Shown: piece after piece, positions 18,514-27,411 of the stretch
Layout: each line of letters starts with the position of its first letter
Position numbering within the stretch: the stretch's first letter is position 1
DNA from: Lacimicrobium sp. SS2-24
GTDB lineage: Bacteria > Pseudomonadota > Gammaproteobacteria > Enterobacterales > Alteromonadaceae
Assembly (NCBI RefSeq): GCF_002201535.1
Contig: NZ_NIWW01000002.1
Span: forward strand, 186,001-250,000
Direction: 5' to 3'
DNA length: 64,000 nucleotides
Program-made: the position numbers and the translations under genes
Notes under the pieces: model-generated
Told to the model about the DNA's origin: nothing
What the model saw: the letters and a program-made list of their open reading frames with translations, nothing else
The model's database searches: none

Positions 18514-19806
18514 TCAGACGCAAACCCTGTTACGTCCCTCGTCTTTAGCCTGGTAGAGTTTATTGTCCGCTTCTACCAGCATGCTGTGTCCCATGTCTTT
18601 TTGCAGCTGATCGCTGATACCAAAACTGATGGTGACATTCAGTCCCTGACAGATGCTTTCCCAAGCGTAGGACTCCACTTCAGCACGAATGCGGTTTAGC
18701 AGTCGTTCGGCCTGCTCGCCGGTGGTTTGCGGCATCAGCAAAACGAACTCTTCTCCGCCGTACCGGGCAAGCACGTCAGACTCCCGCACCTCTTTTTGCA
18801 TTATCTTTGCCAGTTGTTTGAGCACCGCGTCACCGATCTGGTGAGAAAAGCGGTCATTGATCAGTTTAAAGTGATCAATATCTCCCAGCGCCAGGGTCAT
18901 GGGATCCTTATAGCGCATTGCCTGATGATGCATCAGCCGGAACTGCTGATTAAAGTAGCGACGATTATGCAGTCCGGTCAGTTCATCGCGCAGAGACAAC
19001 TCCTGCATGGCTTCGGCCTGCGCCCTGATCGTCTCATTGGAGGCCGTTAACTCCGCATAGGTATTCTGCAATTCCTGACACATGCGGTTAAACTCACGGG
19101 CCAGTATGGCCACTTCATCGTCGCCTTTTATGCTCACCTGCTGGTCCAGGTTGCCTTTGCTCATTTCCATTGCTGCCTGGGTCAGGTGGCGCAGATTGGT
19201 AATCAGCTTGCGACCCATGGTCAGACTGAGCAGCAGTGTGATGAGCAGGCCAGCGGCGGCGCCAATCAACATACTCTGGCTGAGGGTCAGCAGGTATGTG
19301 CCGTCGTCACTGTTAAGATGGGTGGCACCGGTATTGAGTGCGTAACCGAGTAACTCATCATTGTCTTTAAGAGGCAGCGCCCGTTTGATGATCGGGGCGG
19401 GCAATTGTTCACCGGCATCATATTGGCCTGCCCCGCTCAGCACATAGCCGTTATGATCCGTGACTGCGTAATCGGCGAGGGTTTGTCTGATATTAAAAAG
19501 CTGCAGCAGTTGGGGCTCATTGTCCAGCGGCACCGTTGGTAACAGGGCCTGTTCCTGCATGTGCTGAAACAGTTGTTGGGCCCCGTCTGCTGTTCCCCAG
19601 TTGGTTTGTTGTTGCTTAAGACGCTTGAGTAATTGTGTCAGCTGTCCCAGTTGTTCCTGGCGGGTCAGATCTTCGAAGCGCTGCTCTAATAATAACGGGC
19701 TGATCAGCGCCATCACACTGATGGCAGCGAGACTGGTAATCAGCATCGATAAAGTGAGTTTGGTGCGTAATGAGCTAAACAAAACACTCTCCCTAGCCGG
19801 TATCAC
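18514..19806 (-). CDS. Membrane diguanylate cyclase (HAMP-GGDEF)
   Basis: A 430-residue c-di-GMP synthase. It has a membrane helix at about 13-35, a periplasmic sensor region of about 130 residues, a second helix near 180-200, HAMP (about 200-255) with a coiled coil, and the GGDEF domain (265-430). The active site reads GGEEF, a functional variant, and five residues before it is RESD, an intact RxxD inhibitory I-site, so product feedback is expected. No cognate signal can be inferred. It is followed, head to tail, by the small membrane protein gene at 17759. Confidence 0.9.
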   Translation of the reverse strand: MIPARESVLFSSLRTKLTLSMLITSLAAISVMALISPLLLEQRFEDLTRQEQLGQLTQLLKRLKQQQTNWGTADGAQQLFQHMQEQALLPTVPLDNEPQLLQLFNIRQTLADYAVTDHNGYVLSGAGQYDAGEQLPAPIIKRALPLKDNDELLGYALNTGATHLNSDDGTYLLTLSQSMLIGAAAGLLITLLLSLTMGRKLITNLRHLTQAAMEMSKGNLDQQVSIKGDDEVAILAREFNRMCQELQNTYAELTASNETIRAQAEAMQELSLRDELTGLHNRRYFNQQFRLMHHQAMRYKDPMTLALGDIDHFKLINDRFSHQIGDAVLKQLAKIMQKEVRESDVLARYGGEEFVLLMPQTTGEQAERLLNRIRAEVESYAWESICQGLNVTISFGISDQLQKDMGHSMLVEADNKLYQAKDEGRNRVCV

Positions 19807-20095
19807 GATGAATCCCGGATTCCATTGGGGGCATAATAGAACAAATTTGCGTCAATTACAGCGCCAAATATTGGCATCAGGTATATAAAGGTATCACTGT
19901 ACTGGGTGGGGCTTTATGTCTGTTGGTTGCCTTCAGGCTGCCTTAGCCTGCCTTGCTAAGCGGCTGGATTCGGTGCACTGTTATTGGAAATAATGCATAT
20001 TGCCGTTAAGCAGCATGTTAAGGTAAATTCCTGGCCGCATAGGGGGATTCATGCTATATGCGTGCACAGTGTTCATTTAAACATATAGGTGATTT

Positions 20096-20521
20096 ATGCA
20101 AACACTTGGCTGGCGGGAGTGGGCGGCATTGCCCGACCTGGGTATCGAAAACATAAAAATGAAAGTCGATACAGGCGCAAAAACCTCCTGTTTGCATGCG
20201 TTCAAGCTGGAGCCTTTTGAAAAGGCCGGGCAACAATGGGTGCGTATTCATTTACATCCGCATCAGAATGACAATCAGACAGAGCTGGTCTGCGAGGCGC
20301 CGGTATTGGAACAGCGTACTGTGCGTGACTCCGGAGGGCATGAGGAACTCCGGTATGTGATCGAAACTACGCTGGATATTGCAGGAAAGCAGTTTACGGG
20401 CGAGTTGACACTGACAAACCGTGACTCTATGCGCTTTCGCATGCTTCTTGGGCGTCAGGCCATGGAGGGGCGTTTCATCGTCGATCCCCAAAAATCCTAT
20501 CTTTCCAAGAGGTTTGATTAA
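20096..20521 (+). CDS. Retropepsin-like protease (DUF785, RimB type)
   Basis: A 141-residue protein of the family once named ATP-dependent zinc protease. The aspartic-protease-like signature VDTGAKTSCLHA carries Asp25-Thr26-Gly27. A second conserved block (FRMLLGRQAM) corresponds to the flap/ILG region of retropepsins. Relatives are linked to RimK glutamate ligases and have been called RimB in Pseudomonas. Here rimK follows after 87 bp on the same strand, so it probably trims or regulates the RimK product. AGGTGA lies just before the ATG. Confidence 0.85.
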   Translation: MQTLGWREWAALPDLGIENIKMKVDTGAKTSCLHAFKLEPFEKAGQQWVRIHLHPHQNDNQTELVCEAPVLEQRTVRDSGGHEELRYVIETTLDIAGKQFTGELTLTNRDSMRFRMLLGRQAMEGRFIVDPQKSYLSKRFD

Positions 20522-20608
20522 TCTCTGACAGGCTGCCAAACTGCTTTTTCGTCGCTGTATCACGATCAATGCTGGCAAATCCATTTTCCTTATTAAGGCT
20601 TAGTAATC

Positions 20609-21514
20609 ATGAGAATCGCTGTCTTGTCCCGTAATCCCAACCTTTATTCTACCCGCAGGTTGAAAGAGGAGGGGGAGTCCCACGGGCATGAAATGCATAT
20701 TATCGACCCACTGAAATGCTACATGAACATCAATATGAAGAGTTCATCGGTGCATATAAAGGGTAAAGAGTTACCGGAATTTGACGCTATTATTCCGCGC
20801 ATCGGCGCCTCGGTGACCTTTTACGGTACCGCCGTTTTGCGTCAGTTTGAGATGATGGGGGTTTACCCGATCAATGAATCGGTGGCCATTAGCCGCAGTC
20901 GCGACAAATTGCGCTCGCTACAGCTGTTGTCACGCAAAGGCATAGGCCTGCCCGTAACCGGTTTTGCCAATCAGGCCAGTAATATTCCGGATTTGATCGA
21001 CATGGTGGGGGGCGCGCCGCTGGTGATTAAACTACTGGAAGGGACTCAGGGCATTGGTGTGGTGCTGGCAGAAACCCGTCAGGCTGCCGAGAGTGTGATT
21101 GAAGCCTTTATGGGTATGAAAGCCGACATCATGGTGCAGGAATACATCAGAGAAGCGGGTGGTGCGGATATTCGTTGTCTGATCATCGGTGACAAGGTGA
21201 TTGCCTCCATGAAACGCCAGGCCAAAGCGGGGGAGTTTCGCTCCAACCTGCACCGTGGTGGCAGTGCCTCTTTGGTGCGTCTCACGCCCGAGGAGCGCAG
21301 CACGGCAGTGCGCGCCGCCCGAACCATGGGACTGAATGTGGCCGGGGTGGATATTCTGCGTTCTAATCACGGACCCGTGGTAATGGAAGTGAATTCTTCA
21401 CCGGGTCTGGAGGGTATTGAGGCAGCGACCAGTAAGAATGTGGCCGGACGGATCATCGAATTTATCGAGAAAAATGCCAAGGCCCATAAAACACGGACGC
21501 GAGGTAAAGGCTGA
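20609..21514 (+). CDS. rimK: RimK, ATP-grasp glutamate ligase
   Basis: A 301-residue ATP-grasp enzyme matching E. coli RimK in length. RimK adds L-glutamates to the C-terminus of ribosomal protein S6 and can make poly-alpha-glutamate. An N-terminal preATP-grasp domain (1-95) precedes the ATP-grasp fold, with [11 protein letters not shown] (nucleotide loop), VQEYI and the Mg2+-binding [14 protein letters not shown] near residue 262. It is the middle gene of a three-gene set; its TGA overlaps the ATG of the carboxypeptidase-like gene by one base. Confidence 0.93.
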   Translation: MRIAVLSRNPNLYSTRRLKEEGESHGHEMHIIDPLKCYMNINMKSSSVHIKGKELPEFDAIIPRIGASVTFYGTAVLRQFEMMGVYPINESVAISRSRDKLRSLQLLSRKGIGLPVTGFANQASNIPDLIDMVGGAPLVIKLLEGTQGIGVVLAETRQAAESVIEAFMGMKADIMVQEYIREAGGADIRCLIIGDKVIASMKRQAKAGEFRSNLHRGGSASLVRLTPEERSTAVRAARTMGLNVAGVDILRSNHGPVVMEVNSSPGLEGIEAATSKNVAGRIIEFIEKNAKAHKTRTRGKG

Positions 21515-22539
21515 TGCCAAGACGCCCGGCATTTGAGATTGCCGATCAGAAAGTGACAGCGGGCACACAGGTGTCGATCAAACTGCCCGCGACCCGACTG
21601 TACACCGACACGCCTATGGATTTGCATGTTGAGGTCTTTCACGGTTTGCGCGACGGCCCGGTATTGCTGGTGTGTGCCGCGATTCATGGCGATGAACTGA
21701 ACGGCATTGAGATCTGTCGCCGCTTAATCAAAAGGCTGAATCCGAAACGCCTCAACGGGACGGTGCTGGTGGTACCCATTGTGAATGTGTTCGGCTTTAT
21801 TCAGCAAACCCGCTATTTGCCGGACCGACGGGATCTTAACCGCTGCTTCCCCGGCTCTCAGCGCGGGGCGCTGGGTAGCAGGCTGGCACATCTGTTTTAC
21901 GATCAGTTGCTTAGCCGGGCCACTCATCTAATCGATTTGCATACCGGGGCTATCCATCGAAGTAATTTGCCGCAAATTCGTACGGATCTCAAAGACCCCG
22001 AAGCCAAGGCGATGGCAGAAGAATTTCTGACCCCGGTGATCCTGCATGCCAAGGAACGGGACGGTTCATTGCGCTCGTCGGCCACAGAGCGCGGCGTCCA
22101 TTGCCTGCTCTACGAAGCGGGCGAAGCCCTGCGCTTTGATGAAGCGTCAATCCGCACGGGCCTCAACGGTATTCTCAATGTGATGAAATATCTGGGCATG
22201 GGGAAACGCCGAGGCAGCCGTCGTAAATTTGAACCGATGGTGGCCAACAGCAGTCAATGGGTGCGTAACGAGGTGGACGGTCTGATTGTCAGTCGCGTGC
22301 GACTCGGTGAAATGGTGAGTAAGAACCAGATCCTGGCTTATTCCGCCAGTCCCCATGGTGACATGGAAGAGGCCATTCGCTCACCCATCGATGGTGTCGT
22401 AATTGGGATGTCGAATATCCCGATCGCCAATGAAGGAGAAGCGCTCTTTCACATTGCTAAGTTTACTGCGGACCTGATTGACCAGGCCGGTGAAATCTTC
22501 GATGCCTTTACCGAAGATTTTGAGCCCAGGGTACTCTGA
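21514..22539 (+). CDS. AstE/AspA-like zinc carboxypeptidase or deacylase
   Basis: A 341-residue member of the succinylglutamate desuccinylase/aspartoacylase family. Zinc ligands are visible as H58-G-D-E61 and H143 in LIDLHTG, and the substrate-binding RDLNRCFPG block is at about 106-114. The C-terminal 90 residues resemble a biotinyl/lipoyl-like beta domain (SPIDGVVIGMSN). It is coupled to rimK by a TGATG overlap, so the likely substrate is a glutamylated product of RimK rather than succinylglutamate; no other arginine-degradation genes are nearby. The exact reaction is not known. Confidence 0.85.
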   Translation: MPRRPAFEIADQKVTAGTQVSIKLPATRLYTDTPMDLHVEVFHGLRDGPVLLVCAAIHGDELNGIEICRRLIKRLNPKRLNGTVLVVPIVNVFGFIQQTRYLPDRRDLNRCFPGSQRGALGSRLAHLFYDQLLSRATHLIDLHTGAIHRSNLPQIRTDLKDPEAKAMAEEFLTPVILHAKERDGSLRSSATERGVHCLLYEAGEALRFDEASIRTGLNGILNVMKYLGMGKRRGSRRKFEPMVANSSQWVRNEVDGLIVSRVRLGEMVSKNQILAYSASPHGDMEEAIRSPIDGVVIGMSNIPIANEGEALFHIAKFTADLIDQAGEIFDAFTEDFEPRVL

Positions 22540-23610
22540 TCAGGCTGGTGTCAGCGCTTCCAGCCGCCGTTGTAACGGGGCCGGAAAATCTACTTGTTGC
22601 CAAAGCTGTCGGCACAGGCCGGCCGTGTCCTGCCACTGCCCGGCGATCAGCCAGTCGATCAGAATCTGCGGGTCGCTGGGAAAGCCAATGGGCTCTGCCG
22701 GCGCCATTTCCAGAAAATTTTCCACCGCTTCAGTATCCAGCGTCGTCATACTCTGACACAAGCCCAACTGCTCCAGCGTCAGCACATTGGACAGTTGCTC
22801 AAATTGCCCGTGCAGGGGTTTGAGCAGTAATTTCTTGCCCAGTTTGAGACATTCGCTGGACAGTTCGAAGCCGCCGTTGGCAATCACCCCGGCGGCACAT
22901 TTCAGTTGTTCATGAAAGCCGTCTTTACAGGGACGCTGCCAGCGGATATGGCCTTGTTGATAAGCCGAGTCCACATCGGGATGAAAGCAGACGAAATTGA
23001 CCTCACTGATGGGGTCCAGCAGGGTGGCAATATCACCGACGGCTTCAAAGGGCAGGTACACCAGTATGTCTTTGCCGCTATCGCCTTTTTCATATTCATC
23101 CTCAACGAAGGGCGGCATGATGGCATGACCGAAATGATACCAGTGCACACCAAGATAAATGTCGGCCGGCGCGAAGTACTTCATCAGTAAACGGTCCGCG
23201 AGGTTGTCGCCCTGCCGCGGCACATTATGAGTGAAGGAGGCCTGGTGACTGATGGAAATACAGGGCCGCTGCTGCCGTCTGGCGGCCCAGGCACTGATGG
23301 GTTCAAAGTCATTTAGCACCAGGTCATAGGGACTCAGATCGAGCGCCCTAATGTCTTTGAGCAGTTGCACAGGCCTGACACTGCGCAGGGTTTGCCAGCG
23401 ATCAATGGTGCCCTGGCGATGTACAAAGGTCAGGCCCCGGCGATTCTGATAGTCAGCAAAGACCTGCATGTCGAAGTATTTGTCAGCATCCCTGCCGGAG
23501 AACAGGTAGTCCACCTCCACATCGTTGCGCTGTGCAAACGCGCGGGCCATGACTCTGGCCCGTGTGGTGTGCCCATTTCCTGTTCCCTGAACGCCATAGA
23601 GAATTTTCAT
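22540..23610 (-). CDS. MJ1255/VC2487-type glycosyltransferase
   Basis: A 356-residue GT-B-like protein. The N-terminus KILYGVQGTGNGHTTRA is the glycine/His nucleotide-sugar site typical of this family, and the C-terminal half carries the GGFELSSECLKLGKKLL acceptor/UDP-sugar region seen in MurG/UGT-like enzymes. The sugar and acceptor are unknown. The stop codon abuts that of the carboxypeptidase-like gene on the other strand with no intergenic base. It is the second gene after a PAP2 phosphatase (12-bp gap), which suggests a shared lipid-linked glycan role. Confidence 0.82.
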   Translation of the reverse strand: MKILYGVQGTGNGHTTRARVMARAFAQRNDVEVDYLFSGRDADKYFDMQVFADYQNRRGLTFVHRQGTIDRWQTLRSVRPVQLLKDIRALDLSPYDLVLNDFEPISAWAARRQQRPCISISHQASFTHNVPRQGDNLADRLLMKYFAPADIYLGVHWYHFGHAIMPPFVEDEYEKGDSGKDILVYLPFEAVGDIATLLDPISEVNFVCFHPDVDSAYQQGHIRWQRPCKDGFHEQLKCAAGVIANGGFELSSECLKLGKKLLLKPLHGQFEQLSNVLTLEQLGLCQSMTTLDTEAVENFLEMAPAEPIGFPSDPQILIDWLIAGQWQDTAGLCRQLWQQVDFPAPLQRRLEALTPA

Positions 23611-23622
23611 GCCTTTCCTTTG

Positions 23623-24135
23623 TTAACTCATCAGCGTCAGACTGAACACCGAGATGCTGAGTCCAAGACAGGCACCGGCCACAATGTCGCTGGGATAATG
23701 CACACCCAGCAGCACTCTGGACACCCCAATCATGGCGGCCCAGGCATAGACGAGCAGGGCGAAAGAAGGATAAAAATGCGCGATCAGTGCCGCCATAAGA
23801 AACGCCGCCGCGGTGTGTCCGGAAGGCAGGCTGAATTTGTCTGACGGCGATATGTGGGCGCGCAGATTACGCAGAAGATCACAGGGACGCTGGCGGCGAA
23901 AACATTTTTTCAGCAACAGATAAAGGGGCAATTCCAGCGCATAAGCCGTGAGGGCGCTATACATAAACAGGTCACCATGGGAGGGCTCAAAACACCACAG
24001 GATAAGACCGGCAACGAGATACAGAGGGCCATCGCCACTGTGGGAAATCCAGCGCACCGGTGCACAATTGCGACCGTGTGTCTTATTGAACAGCCAGTAA
24101 AATAATTGTGTATCTGCTCTGGCAAACAAATTCAT
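23623..24135 (-). CDS. PAP2-type lipid phosphatase
   Basis: A 170-residue inner-membrane protein with about five hydrophobic helices. The three phosphatase motifs are intact: KKCFRRQRP (1), PSGH (2) and SRVLLGVHYPSD (3). Relatives dephosphorylate phosphatidic acid, phosphatidylglycerophosphate or undecaprenyl pyrophosphate at the periplasmic face. It is the first gene of a two-gene unit with the downstream glycosyltransferase. It is divergent from rraA. Motif conservation makes activity very likely; the natural substrate is open. Confidence 0.9.
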   Translation of the reverse strand: MNLFARADTQLFYWLFNKTHGRNCAPVRWISHSGDGPLYLVAGLILWCFEPSHGDLFMYSALTAYALELPLYLLLKKCFRRQRPCDLLRNLRAHISPSDKFSLPSGHTAAAFLMAALIAHFYPSFALLVYAWAAMIGVSRVLLGVHYPSDIVAGACLGLSISVFSLTLMS

Positions 24136-24302
24136 TACCTGTTTCTCGACCTGAACATCGATAGGGTGCAGGTTATGGAACTCCTATGAACCTGAGGTGA
24201 CAGAAAAAAGAAGACTTTGTGACAGTAGTCTAAGCCGTCATGGACACAGACAAATCTCAAAGTATACTGAGGGGTAATCACCCACATGTGCCGGATAACC
24301 TC

Positions 24303-24788
24303 ATGGATTACAACACTTCAGAACTGTGTGACTTGTTTGCCGATAATGTCGACGTGGTGGAGCCCATGTTTGTCAGCTATGGGGGGCGACGTTCCTATGG
24401 CGGAGAAATAACCACCGTAAAATGTTTCGAGGACAAGGGACTGCTGGAAAAGATTCTGGCTCAGCCGGGTAAGGGTAAAATTCTGTTAGTGGATGGCGGC
24501 GGCTCTTTGCGCCGGGCACTGATCGATGCCAACACCGCGCAACTGGCGGTAGATAACGACTGGGAAGGCATCGTCTGTTATGGCAGTGTGCGCGACCTGG
24601 ACACCCTCGAAGATATGGATATTGGCATCCATGCACTGGCGTCTATTCCCGTCTCCGCCGACTATGAGCAAACCGGTGATGCGGATATTGCGGTGAACTT
24701 TGGCGGAGTAACGTTTTTGCCGGAAGATCATCTGTATGCAGACAGCACCGGTATTATTCTCTCCCCTGAGCCGCTGGATATTGAATGA
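24303..24788 (+). CDS. rraA: RraA, regulator of ribonuclease activity A
   Basis: A 161-residue protein that binds the C-terminal region of RNase E and dampens mRNA decay. The start at [10 protein letters not shown] was chosen because it reproduces the usual family length and N-terminus; a longer frame from 24240 adds 21 unconserved residues, and neither start has a strong ribosome site. The [21 protein letters not shown] and [10 protein letters not shown] blocks are typical of RraA. Its last codons overlap the ureohydrolase start by ATGA, an unexpected operon partner. Confidence 0.93.
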   Translation: MDYNTSELCDLFADNVDVVEPMFVSYGGRRSYGGEITTVKCFEDKGLLEKILAQPGKGKILLVDGGGSLRRALIDANTAQLAVDNDWEGIVCYGSVRDLDTLEDMDIGIHALASIPVSADYEQTGDADIAVNFGGVTFLPEDHLYADSTGIILSPEPLDIE

Positions 24789-25798
24789 ATCCGGCGCACG
24801 TCCGCACGCTGGATAAAGCACGTGTTCTTGATCATGTGCATGCCCGCCCCGGTGAGACGAAGTTAGGGCAGCGTATTCACCTGGCCTCTGATTATGCTGA
24901 CTGGCATGCTGTCAAGGCTGCCGGTGGGTCCGTGGTGCTGCTTGGTATGCCAGAGCAGAGCGGACCGAGGGCCAATTGTGGTAAAGGCGGCGCCCATCTG
25001 GGCTGGCAGGCTTTTCTGTCGGCCTTTCTGAATTTACAGGAAAACGCGCTGTTGAGCGCTCAGTCGCTGGTGTTACTGGGTGAAGTCATCTGTGATGATC
25101 TGCCTTACAGTGATGATCTCGGCCAGTTGCGCGAGCAGGTTGATGAGCTTGATCGTCGTTTGCTGCAGGTGCTGGCTCCGATTTTTGCCGCAGGCCTTAT
25201 TCCTGTGGTGATTGGCGGGGGGCACAATAACGCCTACGGGTTAATTCGCGCCTGTAGTGAACACCTTGCCGAGCCCATGGCGGTGTGCAACCTTGATCCT
25301 CATGCCGATTTCAGACAACCGGAAGGCCGGCACAGTGGTAATGCATTTCGTTATGCCTATGAACAAGGCTATCTCTCCCACTACACCGTGGTTGGACTGC
25401 ACGAACAAAAGAACTCGGCAGAAGCACTACAGGCCTTACAGTATGCTGGCTTTCCCTGGTTCAGCATTCAACAGATTCAGTGGCGGCGTGAGCTGACCTT
25501 CTCCGAGGCGCTTGAGCAGGCGCAGCAGTATTTAAAGGGGGCCGCCCGACCTGTGGGCCTGGAACTGGATATGGATGCCATCAGCGACATGCCCACCAGT
25601 GCGATTACCAGCGCGGGTGTGCAACTGGACGATGCCATTTATTATGTCCATCGACTGAGCCAGGCGAATAGCGTGCAGTATCTGCACCTGGCCGAGGCGG
25701 CACCTGAACGTCACCCTGCCGGTGAGGCAGCGGGGCTGCGGGTCACCGGACAGGCCCTGGCAGAGCTGGTAAGCGCGTTTATTAAGGCCCGCGCCTGA
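24785..25798 (+). CDS. hutG: Ureohydrolase, probable formimidoylglutamase
   Basis: A 337-residue arginase/agmatinase-fold enzyme. The dinuclear Mn ligands are visible: His in GGGHNNAYG, the DxHxD motif in NLDPHADFR, and DxD in LELDMDAI. Substrate specificity cannot be read with certainty. Formiminoglutamate is favoured because the genome has hutH, U and I but no other hutG candidate in the window, and because the sequence is more like formimidoylglutamase-type proteins than arginase. It is translationally coupled to rraA (ATGA) and to the following racemase (TGATG). Confidence 0.75.
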   Translation: MNPAHVRTLDKARVLDHVHARPGETKLGQRIHLASDYADWHAVKAAGGSVVLLGMPEQSGPRANCGKGGAHLGWQAFLSAFLNLQENALLSAQSLVLLGEVICDDLPYSDDLGQLREQVDELDRRLLQVLAPIFAAGLIPVVIGGGHNNAYGLIRACSEHLAEPMAVCNLDPHADFRQPEGRHSGNAFRYAYEQGYLSHYTVVGLHEQKNSAEALQALQYAGFPWFSIQQIQWRRELTFSEALEQAQQYLKGAARPVGLELDMDAISDMPTSAITSAGVQLDDAIYYVHRLSQANSVQYLHLAEAAPERHPAGEAAGLRVTGQALAELVSAFIKARA

Positions 25799-26499
25799 TG
25801 CAGACTATCGGGTTGCTTGGCGGTATGAGTTGGGAATCTACGCTCAGTTACTATCAGCACATTAACCAGGCGGTCAGGCAGCAGCGCGGTGGACTGCACT
25901 CTGCACAGGTGGTGCTGTACAGCCTGGACTTTGCCCCCATAGCCCGTTGCCAGCATGAAGGAAACTGGCAGCAGGCCGCAGAGCTCCTGATCCAGGGGGC
26001 TCGTGCCGTTGAGGCTGGCGGTGCGGATTTTCTGCTGATTTGTACTAACACCATGCATAAAGTGGCGGACCAGATTCAGGCGGGGTTGTCTATTCCGCTA
26101 CTGCATATTGTGGATGTACTGGCCGCTCACCTTAAGACCCGCAATATCACTAAGGTAGGGTTGCTGGGCACACGCTTTACCATGGAGCAGGCGTTTTTTT
26201 CACAGCGCCTGTTTGATTCCTTTGCGATTGAGGTTGTCCTGCCCACACCAGCGCAGCGGGCCGTGGTTGACCAGGTGATCTACAGTGAATTGTGCCAGGG
26301 GATAATTGACGAGCAATCAAGACAGGAATACCTTAATATTATCAATCAGTTGTCGGCCAATGGTGCACAGGGTATTGTGTTAGGCTGTACAGAGATTGGT
26401 CTGTTGGTGCAGCAGCATCATACAAATGTGCCGTTGTTTGACACGCTGCGTATTCATGCTGATGCCGCGGTGCAACGGGCCCTTCATCATGAGCATTGA
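25798..26499 (+). CDS. Aspartate/glutamate racemase family protein (YgeA-like)
   Basis: A 233-residue PLP-independent racemase. The two catalytic cysteines lie in LICTNTMHK (about residue 82) and VLGCTEIGL (about 199), both intact. The N-terminus TIGLLGGMSWEST is characteristic of the YgeA/RacX branch, which acts on various amino acids. It starts inside the stop codon of the ureohydrolase gene, so the two are expressed together, which suggests handling of glutamate or a related amino acid. The substrate is not determined by sequence. Confidence 0.88.
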   Translation: MQTIGLLGGMSWESTLSYYQHINQAVRQQRGGLHSAQVVLYSLDFAPIARCQHEGNWQQAAELLIQGARAVEAGGADFLLICTNTMHKVADQIQAGLSIPLLHIVDVLAAHLKTRNITKVGLLGTRFTMEQAFFSQRLFDSFAIEVVLPTPAQRAVVDQVIYSELCQGIIDEQSRQEYLNIINQLSANGAQGIVLGCTEIGLLVQQHHTNVPLFDTLRIHADAAVQRALHHEH

Positions 26500-26518
26500 A
26501 AACCGTGGAGAGTCCATT

Positions 26519-27325
26519 ATGGGTTTGCAAGCCGCCCCGTCCCGTTCACCTCTGACTGCGGCGACATTCTGCCAGGGTATGGCCAGCCATCACGTATGTC
26601 ACCGATGGCTGCGCTGGATTATTGCGCCCCTGTTCATCCTTACCCTGAGCGGCTGTGAGTTGTTGCAGGTATTTCAGGTGCCTGAATCCGCTCCCCAGGA
26701 GTTTGAACGCCAGCAGCATTACCGCTGCCAGTCTGGTGAGAGCGTGATGGTGTCGTACAGCGCCACCGGTGATTCTGCCATGTTGCTCTACAAAACGCAG
26801 ACACATGTGCTGCCCAAAGTTGCTTCGCACGAAGGAATGCATTTTCAGGGGGGGCAATGGGGCTGGCAGGTGAATGGCGAGCGCGCCACACTGTTCCATG
26901 ATCATCAGCGCCAGGCGAAAGAGCAATGCAGCCGTCTGAATGAAGAAAGTCGCCATGCACACTCGCTGGTAAGCGGCCAGATGATTATCCCCGCAGATTT
27001 ACCCTCCATCGATCGTGCGGTGTTGGATTTGCGGCTCTACAAATACCATCCCTTTATGGCCGATCAACGCGCCGAGCTGGTGGACTGGGTTCAGAGCCCG
27101 GCTTTTGTACACCAACAGGGAGAGCGCACGGAGCGTCCCTTCCAGATTGGCACGCAGGAGCCCAGAGATACGGATATGCAGTACTACCTGACCTTGTATA
27201 TTCTGGAGGAAGGACACCGCACCTACATCGGGGAATGCCAGCATGTTAAACAGGGCCTGTGTAAGGTGCTGACCAAAGAGCAGCCCGCTGAAGTAGACGC
27301 CATAGCGAAAAAACTCGGACTCTAG
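26519..27325 (+). CDS. Lipoprotein with MliC-like and YscW/YbaY-like domains
   Basis: A 268-residue predicted lipoprotein; the lipobox LSGC places Cys46 as the lipidated residue. Residues about 65-130 (YRCQSG…, GQWGWQVNGERATLF) resemble MliC, the C-type lysozyme inhibitor domain. Residues about 150-215 (IPADLPSIDRAVLDLRLYKY…) resemble the YscW/YbaY lipoprotein domain. GGAGAG nine nt before the ATG at 26519 supports that start; an ATG at 26579 gives a more compact signal peptide but has no ribosome site. It is 19 bp after the racemase gene, possibly in the same operon. Domain calls are by pattern only. Confidence 0.65.
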   Translation: MGLQAAPSRSPLTAATFCQGMASHHVCHRWLRWIIAPLFILTLSGCELLQVFQVPESAPQEFERQQHYRCQSGESVMVSYSATGDSAMLLYKTQTHVLPKVASHEGMHFQGGQWGWQVNGERATLFHDHQRQAKEQCSRLNEESRHAHSLVSGQMIIPADLPSIDRAVLDLRLYKYHPFMADQRAELVDWVQSPAFVHQQGERTERPFQIGTQEPRDTDMQYYLTLYILEEGHRTYIGECQHVKQGLCKVLTKEQPAEVDAIAKKLGL

Positions 27326-27411
27326 TGCGGCTTTGCTCGAATAACATGGAGCCGCCCCCCCCTGTGCGGACAGGTTAAGCGGTGTTTTGTCACTGATGAA
27401 GAGGGCCGTTT

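Noticed and set aside
19807-20095. Small RNA gene between the diguanylate cyclase and the DUF785 protease
   Set aside because: The GCCTTAGCCTGCCTTGC stretch has internal repeats but no terminator-like hairpin with a T-run, so an sRNA cannot be supported.
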